Origin: Blautia liquoris
GTDB taxonomy: Bacteria; Bacillota; Clostridia; Lachnospirales; Lachnospiraceae
DNA length: 64,000 nucleotides
Direction of reading: 5' to 3'
Assembly: GCF_015159595.1 (NCBI RefSeq)
Contig: NZ_CP063304.1
Coordinates: 3,454,435 to 3,518,434, forward strand
Each line of letters opens with the position of its first letter. Positions within the stretch are counted from its first letter, which is position 1. Positions 16,487 to 24,452 of this stretch are shown piece after piece. The notes beneath the pieces are model-generated. The model did not search any database. It saw only the letters and a program-made list of their open reading frames with translations, and was not told the origin of the DNA. Made by a program: the position numbers and the translations under genes.

Positions 16487-18298
16487 GTGCCAAAAAGAGC
16501 ACACTGGAGGAAGCTGGATAATGCCGCAAAACTATACTCTGCGACGAGTAACAAAAAGGATACACGAGTATTTCGGTTTTATTGTATTTTAAAGGAAGAC
16601 ATAGATCCTCGGAAACTGCAAGAGGCTCTTGATAAGACACTCCTTGTCTATCCTGTTTTCTTATCTGTCATGCGAAAAGGTCTCTTCTGGCATTATCTGG
16701 AGAATAGTACGCTTCATCCGGAAGTTGTAAAAGAACACAGAGAACCTTGCAGTACTCTATATATTAGGGATAAAAGGACTCTCTTATTTGAAGTCACCTA
16801 TTTCAAAAACAGAATTAATCTTGAAGTTTTTCACGCACTAACCGATGGTACCGGAGCAACTGAATTTTTACGGGAATTGATAAAGAATTATCTCTGTCTC
16901 TCTCATAAATCAGAGGGACTTTCCGATATTTCCCTGACAGATCCAGACATTACCATACAAGATCAGGAAAATGACAGTTTTTCAAAATATTATACAAAGA
17001 TGCAAAAACCAAAAGAGAAAAAGCCAAAAGCAGTACAGATAAAAAACCTTCAAAGAGAAACCGGACTTTTAAATATTGATGAACGAATTCTTTCTGTAAA
17101 GTATGTTCTCGCCCGCTCGCGAGAACTTGGCGTATCTATGACCGTATTTTTAACCGCCGTATATATGATGGCCATTCATCAGGAAATGTCCCATCGTCAG
17201 GAAAAAGATCCGGTTGTTCTCATGATTCCTGTCAATTTGAGAAAATTTTTCCCTTCTAATTCTATGCTTAACTTTTTTAACTGGATTGAGCCTGGATATC
17301 ATTTTGACAAAGGCAGAGACACCTTTGAAGATGTCTTAATCTATGTAAAGGAGTACTTCAACACAGAACTGACTCTGGAACAGGTTTCCCGCCATATGAG
17401 CGAACTGGTTGCCCTGGAAATGCACCCTGTGCTCAGACTCGCCCCTCTGGAGTTAAAGAACCTGTGCATTCGGGCCGGTGCCTATTACGCAGAAAAATAT
17501 GTTACTGCGATTTTCTCTAACATGAGTGCTGTTCACATGCCAGAAGCGTATTCCCCCTATATCGAACGTTTCGGTGTGTTCACCAATACACCGAAGATGG
17601 AACTTTGCGTGTGTTCTTTCGAGGATAAACTCTCCCTGGGATTCACTTCCCGTTATGAGACAACAAACATTCAGCGTAATTTTTATAGGATTTTGGAAGA
17701 ACAGGGAATTCATGCGGAGAAACCCGAACCCGAATATCCCGAGCCAGACGTCCCCAGAAAATTGAAAGTTCGTATCTTTCACATCTATTCCTTTATTTGT
17801 CTGGCAGCGATACTCGCTTTCATCGCATTGAATTTTATGTTTCATCCAAAAACTCACTGGTCTTTATTCACCGCTGCCGGAATCGGCAGTATGTGGCTTG
17901 CAACCTGGATTGGTGTTTCGAAAAGATATAACCTGATGAAGAACCTCATGTGGCAGCTGATCCTGATGTCAGCAGGATCTTTCCTCTGGGATCTCTCAAC
18001 AGGATGGCACGGCTGGTCCGTGGATTTTATACTCCCTGCCGTCTGTATCTCCGTTTCGCTCTCTCTGTTGATAATCGCAAAAATACAGGGACAAAGTGCG
18101 AGAGAATATATGATTTATTTTGTCATGTCAGGGTTATATGGAACTATATTACCATTAATCCTCCTCCTTGCAGGTGTAACAAAATTTCAGATTTTATCCC
18201 TCGTCTGTATTATCGTATGTTCTCTGATCCTACTGTCACTGCTCATCTTCCGATGGAAAGAACTCCAGGAAGAGATGAAAAAAAAATTTCATGTATAA
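16487..18298 (+). CDS. condensation/alcohol-acetyltransferase-like protein with DUF6320-type membrane domain
   Basis: 603 residues. Residues 1-400 resemble the two-lobe chloramphenicol-acetyltransferase/condensation fold, with the active-site pattern HALTDGTG (HxxxDG) near residue 120. The last 190 residues form six hydrophobic helices (from IYSFICLAAILAFIAL on) like DUF6320. I start it at GTG 16487 because GGGAGGTG lies 8 bases upstream; the longer ATG frame overlaps the hydrolase gene. It is probably a membrane acyltransferase working with the preceding esterase. The substrate is unknown, and the DUF name is from memory. Confidence 0.65.
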   Translation: MPKRAHWRKLDNAAKLYSATSNKKDTRVFRFYCILKEDIDPRKLQEALDKTLLVYPVFLSVMRKGLFWHYLENSTLHPEVVKEHREPCSTLYIRDKRTLLFEVTYFKNRINLEVFHALTDGTGATEFLRELIKNYLCLSHKSEGLSDISLTDPDITIQDQENDSFSKYYTKMQKPKEKKPKAVQIKNLQRETGLLNIDERILSVKYVLARSRELGVSMTVFLTAVYMMAIHQEMSHRQEKDPVVLMIPVNLRKFFPSNSMLNFFNWIEPGYHFDKGRDTFEDVLIYVKEYFNTELTLEQVSRHMSELVALEMHPVLRLAPLELKNLCIRAGAYYAEKYVTAIFSNMSAVHMPEAYSPYIERFGVFTNTPKMELCVCSFEDKLSLGFTSRYETTNIQRNFYRILEEQGIHAEKPEPEYPEPDVPRKLKVRIFHIYSFICLAAILAFIALNFMFHPKTHWSLFTAAGIGSMWLATWIGVSKRYNLMKNLMWQLILMSAGSFLWDLSTGWHGWSVDFILPAVCISVSLSLLIIAKIQGQSAREYMIYFVMSGLYGTILPLILLLAGVTKFQILSLVCIIVCSLILLSLLIFRWKELQEEMKKKFHV

Positions 18299-18338
18299 AC
18301 ATACCGGCAGTGACTTCAAGTTCACTGCCGGTATGTTT
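18297..18338. terminator. bidirectional terminator between convergent genes
   Basis: A 17-bp perfect stem AAACATACCGGCAGTGA/TCACTGCCGGTATGTTT with an 8-base loop, followed by TTTA on the plus strand and A-rich on the other side. It begins at the very stop codon of the upstream gene. Confidence 0.85.
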
Positions 18339-18356
18339 TATAGATACAATTGTCAC

Positions 18357-18818
18357 CTATACTGTTTTTTCAGCTGCAGGATTTCCAAAAGCCAACTTCA
18401 TGGCAAACGGATTCGTAAACATAGAAATCACGAAGCAGACAAGATACATAGGAATAAAGGTTCCAAAAAAAGCAAAGATAAATCCCGGAAACTGTCTTAC
18501 GTTATAAGCATTTAAGATCAATCCAATGATCACTACAAAGATAAGACAGACTGGAATATTCCCCAAGAGTCTCCCTGCAAAAGACTCCGGCGGCTGTTTG
18601 AACAGCTTTGAAAATTTTTCTGCAATCAGCGGAATTGGCACTGCCAGATTGACGATACATGCCAGCAGAAATGCAATCACAATATTTTCCATGATGTTGG
18701 AAAATACCATGGGAATTCCCATAACTAATGGTGCTGTGACAGACATGACAATCGCCATAGGTATGTTGTTGACAAGGTTCAGAACGACCACCGATTTTAA
18801 AGATGGTTTTTGTTTCAT
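18357..18818 (-). CDS. four-helix membrane protein with internal duplication, function unknown
   Basis: 153 residues, four membrane helices. The two halves look alike: NNIPMAIVMSVTAPL with FSNIMENIVIAFLLA, and GNIPVCLIFVVIIGL with FPGFIFAFFGTFIP. This resembles a tandem DUF2798-like arrangement, though I cannot confirm the family. Start at 18818 (MKQKPSLKS) follows AAAGGAGG at a spacing of 8-9. No neighbour suggests a role. Confidence 0.55.
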   Translation of the reverse strand: MKQKPSLKSVVVLNLVNNIPMAIVMSVTAPLVMGIPMVFSNIMENIVIAFLLACIVNLAVPIPLIAEKFSKLFKQPPESFAGRLLGNIPVCLIFVVIIGLILNAYNVRQFPGFIFAFFGTFIPMYLVCFVISMFTNPFAMKLAFGNPAAEKTV

Positions 18819-19130
18819 TTTGACAATCCTCCTTTTAATGGCCTGCAGCAACTGAATTATTTCTCCAAACAGCTTACTCTAGGCTGGTATCTACAGAATA
18901 ACAGTTTTGTGCAGAATTACAATATCTATTTTTAGTGTTTGCCATAAGTAAATGTGATTTGTTTGTATAATCTCTTTAAATTAGATTTTCTATTTTGTAT
19001 ATTTTTCACAATAATACCTTCTCCTCGAATACGCTATACGGATTTTATTTGTTTTAATAAGTTTTTCTTATAAGATGTCGCACCGACCTTCGCTATAACT
19101 TCCCATGATTTTCGAACAGGTTTACTTTTA
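18819..19130. other. AT-rich divergent intergenic region
   Basis: Carries the upstream regions of the membrane protein gene and of nth. Apart from the nth promoter (annotated separately) I see no hairpin, riboswitch or small ORF with a ribosome binding site. Confidence 0.4.
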
Positions 19131-19159
19131 TTGACAACAAATCGTATCAAAGCTATACT
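19131..19159 (+). promoter_or_regulatory. sigma-A promoter of nth
   Basis: TTGACA, 17-base spacer, TATACT, about 90 bases upstream of the nth start codon. Confidence 0.7.
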
Positions 19160-19248
19160 TATTTCGTATGACTTTTTAATTTTGAAAACTATAGTTCAAT
19201 GTACGAGGAAACTCTTGTTTCGATCCTATATAGAGAAAGGCAATATTT

Positions 19249-19902
19249 ATGACAAAAAAACAACTGGCACTTGAGGTAATTGAGCGTTTAAAGAAAGAGT
19301 ATCCCGATGCAGGCTGCACACTGGATTATAACGAGGCCTGGAAACTGCTTGTCAGTGTTCGCCTCGCCGCTCAGTGCACCGATGCCCGGGTAAATGTAGT
19401 CGTACAGGATTTATATGAAAAATTTCCGGATGTTGATGCTCTGGCCACAGCAGATGTAAAGGAGATCGAAGACATCGTAAGGCCCTGTGGACTTGGAAAA
19501 ACAAAGGCACGGGATATCAGTGCCTGTATGAAAATATTGAAGGAAGAATATGATGGAAAGGTTCCGAATGATTTCAATCAGCTTCTAAAACTTCCAGGCG
19601 TAGGCCGAAAAAGTGCAAATCTTATTATGGGAGATGTCTTTGGAGCACCTGCCATCGTGACCGATACGCACTGCATCCGCCTGACAAACCGCATCGGTCT
19701 TGTAGATCAAATCAAAGAACCAAAGAAAGTAGAGATGGCACTTTGGAAGATCATTCCGCCTGAAGAGGGTAATAATTTTTGCCATCGTCTGGTTATCCAC
19801 GGCAGAGAAATATGTACAGCACGAAAAAAACCGTTCTGCGATAAATGCTGCCTCCATGACCTTTGTGAAAAGAATGGCGTGGAACCTGTTCCTGCCAGAT
19901 AG
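19249..19902 (+). CDS. nth: endonuclease III (DNA glycosylase/AP lyase)
   Basis: 217 residues. Base-excision repair enzyme that removes oxidised pyrimidines and nicks the abasic site. The helix-hairpin-helix LPGVGRKSANLI carries the catalytic Lys, followed by the catalytic Asp in VTDTHCIRLTNR. The C-terminal cysteine pattern C-x6-C-x2-C-x5-C (CTARKKPFCDKCCLHDLC) binds a 4Fe-4S cluster. AGAAAGG precedes the ATG. The NUDIX gene follows within 20 bases, suggesting a small operon for handling oxidative damage. Confidence 0.95.
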   Translation: MTKKQLALEVIERLKKEYPDAGCTLDYNEAWKLLVSVRLAAQCTDARVNVVVQDLYEKFPDVDALATADVKEIEDIVRPCGLGKTKARDISACMKILKEEYDGKVPNDFNQLLKLPGVGRKSANLIMGDVFGAPAIVTDTHCIRLTNRIGLVDQIKEPKKVEMALWKIIPPEEGNNFCHRLVIHGREICTARKKPFCDKCCLHDLCEKNGVEPVPAR

Positions 19903-19921
19903 GCAGAAAGGATGCTCACTT

Positions 19922-20536
19922 ATGAATGAACATGAAAGATTTTCCACCCGCCGTCCTGGTATTATCGGCGGGCAACATTTTCATCAATACTCCGTACTGA
20001 TCCCATTGATTTTAGCTTCTGACGATATTTATCTATTGTTCGAAAAACGTTCTGGATCCTTAAAGCATCAGCCCGGGGAAATCTGCTTTCCCGGAGGAAA
20101 ACAGGAAAAGAACGAAAGTTTCGAAGAATGTGCCCTCCGCGAAACTATGGAAGAGTTGCTAGTTTCTTCTGAACAGATCGAAATCTTCGGTCCGGGTGAT
20201 GTCTACATATCTCCTTTTAATCAGATACTCCACTCTTTTATAGGAACACTTCATAACTATCAAAACACATTCAGTACAGATGAAGTTGAAAAACTCATCA
20301 AAATCCCACTGAATTTTTTCAGAAAACAAGAACCAGAGAAATATGACAGCAGTGTCATTAATTGTCCACCGGAAAATTTTCCTTATGATAGTATTCCCCA
20401 CGGTGAACAATACCCATGGAAAAAAGGGACGCATGAGATATTATTCTATCACTATGAAGATACAATTCTGTGGGGTATGACTGCACAGATCGCCAAATCT
20501 GCCGTAGACCTGATTGATGAATACCACCTGCTATAA
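19922..20536 (+). CDS. NUDIX hydrolase, CoA pyrophosphatase-like
   Basis: 204 residues. The NUDIX box is GGKQEKNESFEECALRETMEEL, preceded by the CoA-pyrophosphatase pattern LLFEKRSGSLKHQPGEICFPGG (the UPF0035 region). Family members split CoA or oxidised CoA into 4'-phosphopantetheine and adenosine 3',5'-bisphosphate. I start it at ATG 19922 (MNEHERFSTRR), with AGAAAGG at a spacing of about 9. It is probably cotranscribed with nth. Confidence 0.85.
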   Translation: MNEHERFSTRRPGIIGGQHFHQYSVLIPLILASDDIYLLFEKRSGSLKHQPGEICFPGGKQEKNESFEECALRETMEELLVSSEQIEIFGPGDVYISPFNQILHSFIGTLHNYQNTFSTDEVEKLIKIPLNFFRKQEPEKYDSSVINCPPENFPYDSIPHGEQYPWKKGTHEILFYHYEDTILWGMTAQIAKSAVDLIDEYHLL

Positions 20537-20573
20537 AATTCCCACTCGATAAACCTTCGATTTTTACATTTTT

Positions 20574-20936
20574 ATGGATAGATATTCGTCCCACCGCGCA
20601 AAACAGTCTGCACCTTTTGCGGCGTTAAAAGGTTATGAAGAAGCGATCCAAAGAAAAGAAGAAATCTTTTCTCCGTACGCGGAGCTCTCTGATGACAGAA
20701 AAGAAGAACTGGACTGGAAACTGCGTATGCTCAGTTACCACGATATGATTACCGCAACCTATTTTCAAAAAAATACAGCCCTCCCAGGCTGCTTTGGAAA
20801 CTATCAGACAGATACCGGAAACATAGAATACCTGAACTCAAAGAAAATACGTGTCAGCGGAACAGACATTGATCTGGAAAATCTTGTGGATCTTCAGGGA
20901 AAATGCTTTTTTAAAGGGACAAAATCTTTTTCTTAA
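20574..20936 (+). CDS. YolD-like-type small protein, function unknown
   Basis: 120 residues. The stretch RAKQSAPFAALKGYEEAI resembles the AAQFAPFAALTGYD motif of short Firmicutes proteins annotated as YolD-like, with the middle Lys/Glu-rich segment and a C-terminal beta part (KKIRVSGTDIDLENL). The ATG has no recognisable ribosome binding site, so translation may depend on the NUDIX gene 37 bases upstream. Role unknown. Confidence 0.5.
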   Translation: MDRYSSHRAKQSAPFAALKGYEEAIQRKEEIFSPYAELSDDRKEELDWKLRMLSYHDMITATYFQKNTALPGCFGNYQTDTGNIEYLNSKKIRVSGTDIDLENLVDLQGKCFFKGTKSFS

Positions 20937-20950
20937 AGTTCTGTCCCTTT
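20913..20950. terminator. bidirectional terminator between convergent genes
   Basis: AAAGGGACA (20913-20921) pairs with TGTCCCTTT (20942-20950). The stem flanks a T-rich loop and overlaps the last codons of the plus-strand gene. The convergent cotJC gene ends just beyond. Confidence 0.65.
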
Positions 20951-20967
20951 ATAGATCATCTCATGAA

Positions 20968-21591
20968 TTACAGTGGCGGTTTTGGGAATCCCTCCAGCTT
21001 ATCAAATTCTGGATTGAAATAATAATAGTTTCTGGGATCCAGTTTATCCTTCGTCTTCTCGAGAGCTTCTCCAAATCGCTGAAAGTGGACAATTTCGCGA
21101 GCTCTCAGGAATTTCAACGGCTCCCTTACCTCAGGATCTGTGATCATTCGAAGCAGGTTATCATACACAGTTCTGGCTTTTTGTTCTGCCGCAAGGTCTT
21201 CTGTCAGGTCTGTGATCGCATCACCTTTTGCTGTGAACTCCAATGCTGAAAATGGCAGTCCGGCTGCTGCCTGCGGCCATAACGCTTTTGTATGGTCGAC
21301 ATAATAGGCATCGAATCCTGCCGTTTTAGCTTCCTCTATGGTAAGATCTCTTGTAAGCTGATAAACCATAGCACATATCATTTCCATATGTGCCAGTTCC
21401 TCTGTTCCTATATCCGTCAACAATCCTCCAACTTCTTTTACCGGCATGGTATAGCGCTGAGCGAGGTATCGCATGGAAGCACTCAGTTCACCATCCGGTC
21501 CTCCATACTGGCTGATAATCATCTGAGCCGTTTTTGGACAGGTCTTTGTAATTTTTACCGGAAATTGAAGTCGCTTTTCATAGTTCCACAT
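20968..21591 (-). CDS. cotJC: CotJC-type manganese catalase / spore coat protein
   Basis: 207 residues of the dimanganese catalase family as found in the spore coat protein CotJC. Ferritin-like metal-binding motifs are visible: EELAHMEMI (ExxH) and REIVHFQRFGEAL (ExxH), with further Glu residues in DLAAEQKARTVYDNLL. It probably degrades peroxide in or on the spore coat. The ATG follows the stop of cotJAB without a gap, GGAG at a spacing of 10. The PPL-ending tail is common in this family. Confidence 0.9.
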   Translation of the reverse strand: MWNYEKRLQFPVKITKTCPKTAQMIISQYGGPDGELSASMRYLAQRYTMPVKEVGGLLTDIGTEELAHMEMICAMVYQLTRDLTIEEAKTAGFDAYYVDHTKALWPQAAAGLPFSALEFTAKGDAITDLTEDLAAEQKARTVYDNLLRMITDPEVREPLKFLRAREIVHFQRFGEALEKTKDKLDPRNYYYFNPEFDKLEGFPKPPL

Positions 21592-22062
21592 TTAAACACA
21601 CGCTCCTTCCCATGGGGCCGGCCCCAGTGCCCACAAGTTCTCTTGTCCTGCTCTGCTGCATTTTGCAATACAGTCACAGGTAAGAGGATAGAACTTCTCG
21701 GCAAATTCATGCATAAGCTCCGCTCTTTCTCTCACTTTGTCTGTCAACACATGTAAAGCATCCCGATCCTCACAATGGGTATCCAGATACAACGTCAGAT
21801 CGTTTACAAAGAAAGAAACTTTATTTATTTTATCCATCAGCTGTTCCCGTTCCATCTGTTGTGGATCCACAGCAGCGGATCTTTTTCCCTGGGTAAGCGG
21901 GCTGTCTGTTGCAGGACACGTAACAAAAAATGGCTTATTCAAGTCAGGAAATACTGTTCCATTCGTCAAAGCCGTATTCTCATCAAACAACTGTCCCCAC
22001 TTCTGACAGGGGACCGATGCAATTGCAAGTGACTCATTTGTAAATGATTCATTTGGCTCCAT
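21592..22062 (-). CDS. CotJA-CotJB fusion spore coat protein
   Basis: 156 residues. Residues 10-50 (LAIASVPCQKWGQLFDENTA, then GTVFPDLNKPFF) match CotJA. Residues 75-156 (LMDKINKVSFFVNDLTLYLD, then FYPLT and WALGPAPWEG) match CotJB. In Bacillus these are separate genes of a three-gene cotJABC operon, so this is a fusion of the first two. Start at 22062 (MEPNESFTNE) with AAAGGTGG at a spacing of 8. Expected to be made in the mother cell during sporulation. Confidence 0.8.
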   Translation of the reverse strand: MEPNESFTNESLAIASVPCQKWGQLFDENTALTNGTVFPDLNKPFFVTCPATDSPLTQGKRSAAVDPQQMEREQLMDKINKVSFFVNDLTLYLDTHCEDRDALHVLTDKVRERAELMHEFAEKFYPLTCDCIAKCSRAGQENLWALGPAPWEGACV

Positions 22063-22108
22063 AATCATATCCACCTTTCTTTTAAAATATCAAAAAATTT
22101 TGACACGA

Positions 22109-22136
22109 ATAGTATTTGTATTAATGGACATATTAC
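22109..22136 (-). promoter_or_regulatory. possible sporulation-type promoter of the cotJ operon
   Basis: Minus strand GTAATAT (22136-22130), 13 bases, AATACTAT (22116-22109) loosely resembles the sigma-E pattern ATATT-14-CATACAAT. The match is imperfect and was found because cotJ operons are known sigma-E targets, so treat as a candidate only. Confidence 0.3.
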
Positions 22137-22344
22137 TAAGGCAAAATTTTTTAAATAACCCAAAGAATAGAAAATAATAATCAATTCATCACCGCAAACA
22201 CTTCCTTTTATCTCTTATTTTTCCATCATGCAATAGTCGACAGGTATATAAACGAAGCTTGTTTAAAAATCTCTTGTCGGAAACTGCCCTTAATCTGTCC
22301 CCAATCTTAAAGAAAACTGCTTAAAGAAATTCTTGTCGGAATGA
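22137..22344. other. AT-rich intergenic region upstream of cotJ and the tRNA
   Basis: No gene, riboswitch or convincing hairpin seen. CTTGTCGGAA-like words occur twice (about 22275 and 22332), which may be a small local duplication. Confidence 0.35.
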
Positions 22345-22373
22345 TTGATTTTATAAATGAACTATGTTAATAT
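22345..22373 (+). promoter_or_regulatory. probable promoter of tRNA-Arg
   Basis: TTGATT, 17-base spacer, TAATAT. Transcription would start near 22380, giving a leader of about 105 bases before the tRNA. Confidence 0.5.
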
Positions 22374-22390
22374 ATAAGAGTTGCAAAACA

Positions 22391-22456
22391 CTGCTTTAGC
22401 AGTGGGCTGCTATCTCCTAAGGTTACGTAAAATATAACCCTTAGGAAAAAGGAAAA
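22391..22456 (+). other. two hairpins in the tRNA-Arg leader
   Basis: CACTGC-TTTA-GCAGTG is followed by TCCTAAGGTTA pairing with TAACCCTTAGGA (one bulged C). Neither is followed by a T-run. They may be processing signals for the tRNA precursor. The 5' arm of the second contains CTCCTAAG, also the anticodon loop sequence of the tRNA downstream. Confidence 0.45.
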
Positions 22457-22484
22457 TGGTTACAAGTAAAAATTTTTAATAGAT

Positions 22485-22560
22485 GTCTCTGTAGCTCAGT
22501 GGATAGAGCATTCGCCTCCTAAGCGAAGGGTCGGACGTTCAAATCGTCTCAGGGACGCCA
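22485..22560 (+). tRNA. tRNA-Arg (anticodon CCT)
   Basis: A complete cloverleaf: acceptor GTCTCTG/CAGGGAC (one G-U), D arm GCTCAGTGGATAGAGC, anticodon arm TTCGC-CTCCTAA-GCGAA with anticodon CCT (reads AGG), T arm GGACG-TTCAAAT-CGTCT, discriminator G and encoded CCA. It is followed by its own terminator. The gene marks the left edge of an accessory block, and tRNA genes are frequent integration sites, but I found no second copy of its 3' end in the window. Confidence 0.95.
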
Positions 22561-22567
22561 AAAATTC

Positions 22568-22607
22568 CGCCGAAAACGTTGATTTTACAAGGTTTTCGGC
22601 GTTTCTT
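22568..22607 (+). terminator. terminator of tRNA-Arg
   Basis: CGCCGAAAAC (22568-22577) pairs perfectly with GTTTTCGGCG (22592-22601), followed by TTTCTT. Confidence 0.8.
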
Positions 22608-22630
22608 ATTTTCTGAGAGAAATTGAACTT

Positions 22631-22662
22631 GGAGCAAACGGCGATTAGCAGGAGCGATTCTT
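22631..22662 (+). repeat. 32-base repeat, copy A, upstream of the GNAT gene
   Basis: Matches 28430-28461 at 30 of 32 positions (core GCGATTAGCAGGAGC). In this copy GATTAGCA pairs with TGCTAATC just downstream. Both copies lie about 135-165 bases upstream of a plus-strand gene and are followed by similar TATAATT regions. Confidence 0.8.
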
Positions 22663-22797
22663 GCTAATCAGATTGAGTAAAATGGAATCGAACTCTTGAT
22701 TTTCTTCAGTGAGTGTTTATGGTTTAGATTTTAGGCGAGATTGCAGTATAATTAATAGAAGATGAATCGAAAAACTTAAATTTGAAGGATGGTTATT

Positions 22798-23253
22798 ATG
22801 TGTAAATATAAAATTGTGCGGCTGGTTGATACGCCCGAAAGCAAGAATGAGATGGCTAATTGGTTTCATGAAAAATGGGGCGTTCCACTTGAAGCATATA
22901 CGGAAAGTATGGAAGAATGCTTGAAGAAGAAAAACGGTGTCCCACAGTGGTATGTTGCTATCTCTGACGGAGAGATTATCGGTGGTCTGGGTGTCATAGA
23001 AAATGACTTTCATGACAGAAAGGACTTATCGCCCAACGTGTGTGCAGTTTATGTTGAAGAAGAATATCGTTGTAATGGTATAGCGGGTGAACTGCTATAT
23101 TATGTATGCGAAGATATGAAAGCCAATGGAATAGATAAACTATATTTGGTTACAGACCACACTACTTTTTATGAAAGATATGGTTGGAAATTTTTATGCA
23201 TGGTTCAAGGAGATGGTGAACCTGACATGACACGAATGTATATTTATGAGTAA
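22798..23253 (+). CDS. GNAT-family N-acetyltransferase
   Basis: 151 residues. The acetyl-CoA-binding motif A is seen at VCAVYVEEEYRCNGIAGELLYYVCEDMK (R/Q-x-x-G-x-A pattern as RCNGIA), with a C-terminal FYERYGWKFL typical of GNATs. Start at 22798 (MCKYKIVRLV) follows GAAGGA at a spacing of about 9. Relatives near antibiotic-response genes sometimes modify drugs, but no substrate can be assigned. Confidence 0.82.
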   Translation: MCKYKIVRLVDTPESKNEMANWFHEKWGVPLEAYTESMEECLKKKNGVPQWYVAISDGEIIGGLGVIENDFHDRKDLSPNVCAVYVEEEYRCNGIAGELLYYVCEDMKANGIDKLYLVTDHTTFYERYGWKFLCMVQGDGEPDMTRMYIYE

Positions 23254-23317
23254 TACAAGTCCGATTTACACCTTTGAGCATCTTACAGCTTGCAGGTATA
23301 ATGAAATAGGGGGGACG

Positions 23318-23613
23318 TATATGGATCAAAAAGACTATATTCAAAAAGGTCTGTTCGCAAAGGCTCTATTAAAAGTTATTTGCGTAGAAGTATTGAATGC
23401 GTTTCGGATGGAAAGATGGGTGTTGTATCATTAATATATGCAATGATGGATAGGGGCAAAGCAGAGGAAAAACTCTATAAGCTGATGGAAACAAATAAGG
23501 AATCTTATTATATGATCTATAGCGTTCCGCTTGATACAGATTTGATTAGACTTGAGCATTATCCATCAATAGCAATATCGAGGATTGATACGATGAAACA
23601 ATTCCTGTGGTGA
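23318..23613 (+). pseudogene. frameshifted hypothetical gene
   Basis: A GGGGGACGTAT region precedes ATG 23318 (MDQKDYIQKGLFAKALL), but the frame soon ends. A second frame starting about 23356 continues as LRRSIECVSDGKMGVVSLIY and MMDRGKAEEKLYKLMETNKE to a stop at 23613. Together they look like one small gene of about 95 codons with a frameshift near 23360. I do not recognise the family. A sequencing error would also explain it. Confidence 0.4.
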
Positions 23614-23747
23614 AAGATGAAGATCTCCAATTAAACCGCGTTCTTATGAAAATCTTAATAATTTCTCATGCAATAAATCACAAATATGGCCACTGTGTTT
23701 AGTAAAATGATAAAGTGTCATGTTTTGCCTGAAAGGAGCTGAAAGCT

Positions 23748-24452
23748 ATGAATGATAAAGTTCTCGTTGTTGATGATGAGCATGAAATAGCAGATTTAAT
23801 AGAAGTATATCTGCAAAATGAAAATTATGAAGTGTTAAAGTTTTATTCTGCCAAGGAAGCCCTTGCCTGTATTGAAGCGACGGAGCTTGACCTTGCAATT
23901 CTGGATATTATGCTGCCGGACATCAGTGGTTTCACGCTTTGCCAGAAAATACGGGAAAGGCAGTACACTTACCCCATCATTATGCTAACTGCTAAAGATG
24001 AAGAAATTGATAAAATTACCGGTCTTACATTGGGTGCTGACGATTATATCACCAAGCCCTTTCGCCCGCTTGAAGTCGTGGCACGAGTGAAAGCACAATT
24101 AAGGCGATATAAAAAATATAACCCTGGGTATGGGGAAGATGTGGAAAAAGATATCATCCTTCATTCCGGCCTTGTAATGAATATTAAAACACATGAGTGT
24201 CTCTTAAACGAAGAGCCGCTTACACTGACACCTACGGAATTTTCAATTTTGCGTATCCTTCTAGAGCATAAAGGCAATGTTGTAAGTGCAGAGGATTTAT
24301 TCCATAAGATTTGGAGGGACGAATATTACAGCAAGAGCAACAATACGATCACTGTCCACGTTCGTCATCTCCGAGAAAAAATGAATGATACTGTTGAAAA
24401 TCCCAAATATATTAAAACAATATGGGGGGTAGGATATAAAATTGAAGGCTAA
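23748..24452 (+). CDS. OmpR/PhoB-type response regulator, VanR-like
   Basis: 234 residues. Receiver domain with acidic pocket VVDDEHE, phosphoacceptor Asp53 in LAILDIMLPD and the conserved Lys in DDYITKPF. A winged-helix output domain follows (LTPTEFSILRILLEHKGNVV ... ITVHVRHLREKM). GAAAGGAGC precedes the ATG. The histidine kinase overlaps its end by 11 bases. VanR-like regulators control cell-wall responses; the probable target here is the vanZ-family gene downstream. Confidence 0.9.
   Translation: MNDKVLVVDDEHEIADLIEVYLQNENYEVLKFYSAKEALACIEATELDLAILDIMLPDISGFTLCQKIRERQYTYPIIMLTAKDEEIDKITGLTLGADDYITKPFRPLEVVARVKAQLRRYKKYNPGYGEDVEKDIILHSGLVMNIKTHECLLNEEPLTLTPTEFSILRILLEHKGNVVSAEDLFHKIWRDEYYSKSNNTITVHVRHLREKMNDTVENPKYIKTIWGVGYKIEG

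Noticed and set aside
20574..20936. Treating the 120-codon gene as spurious because it lacks a ribosome binding site
   Set aside because: The protein has a motif shared with small Firmicutes proteins and coding-like composition, so it was kept with moderate confidence.
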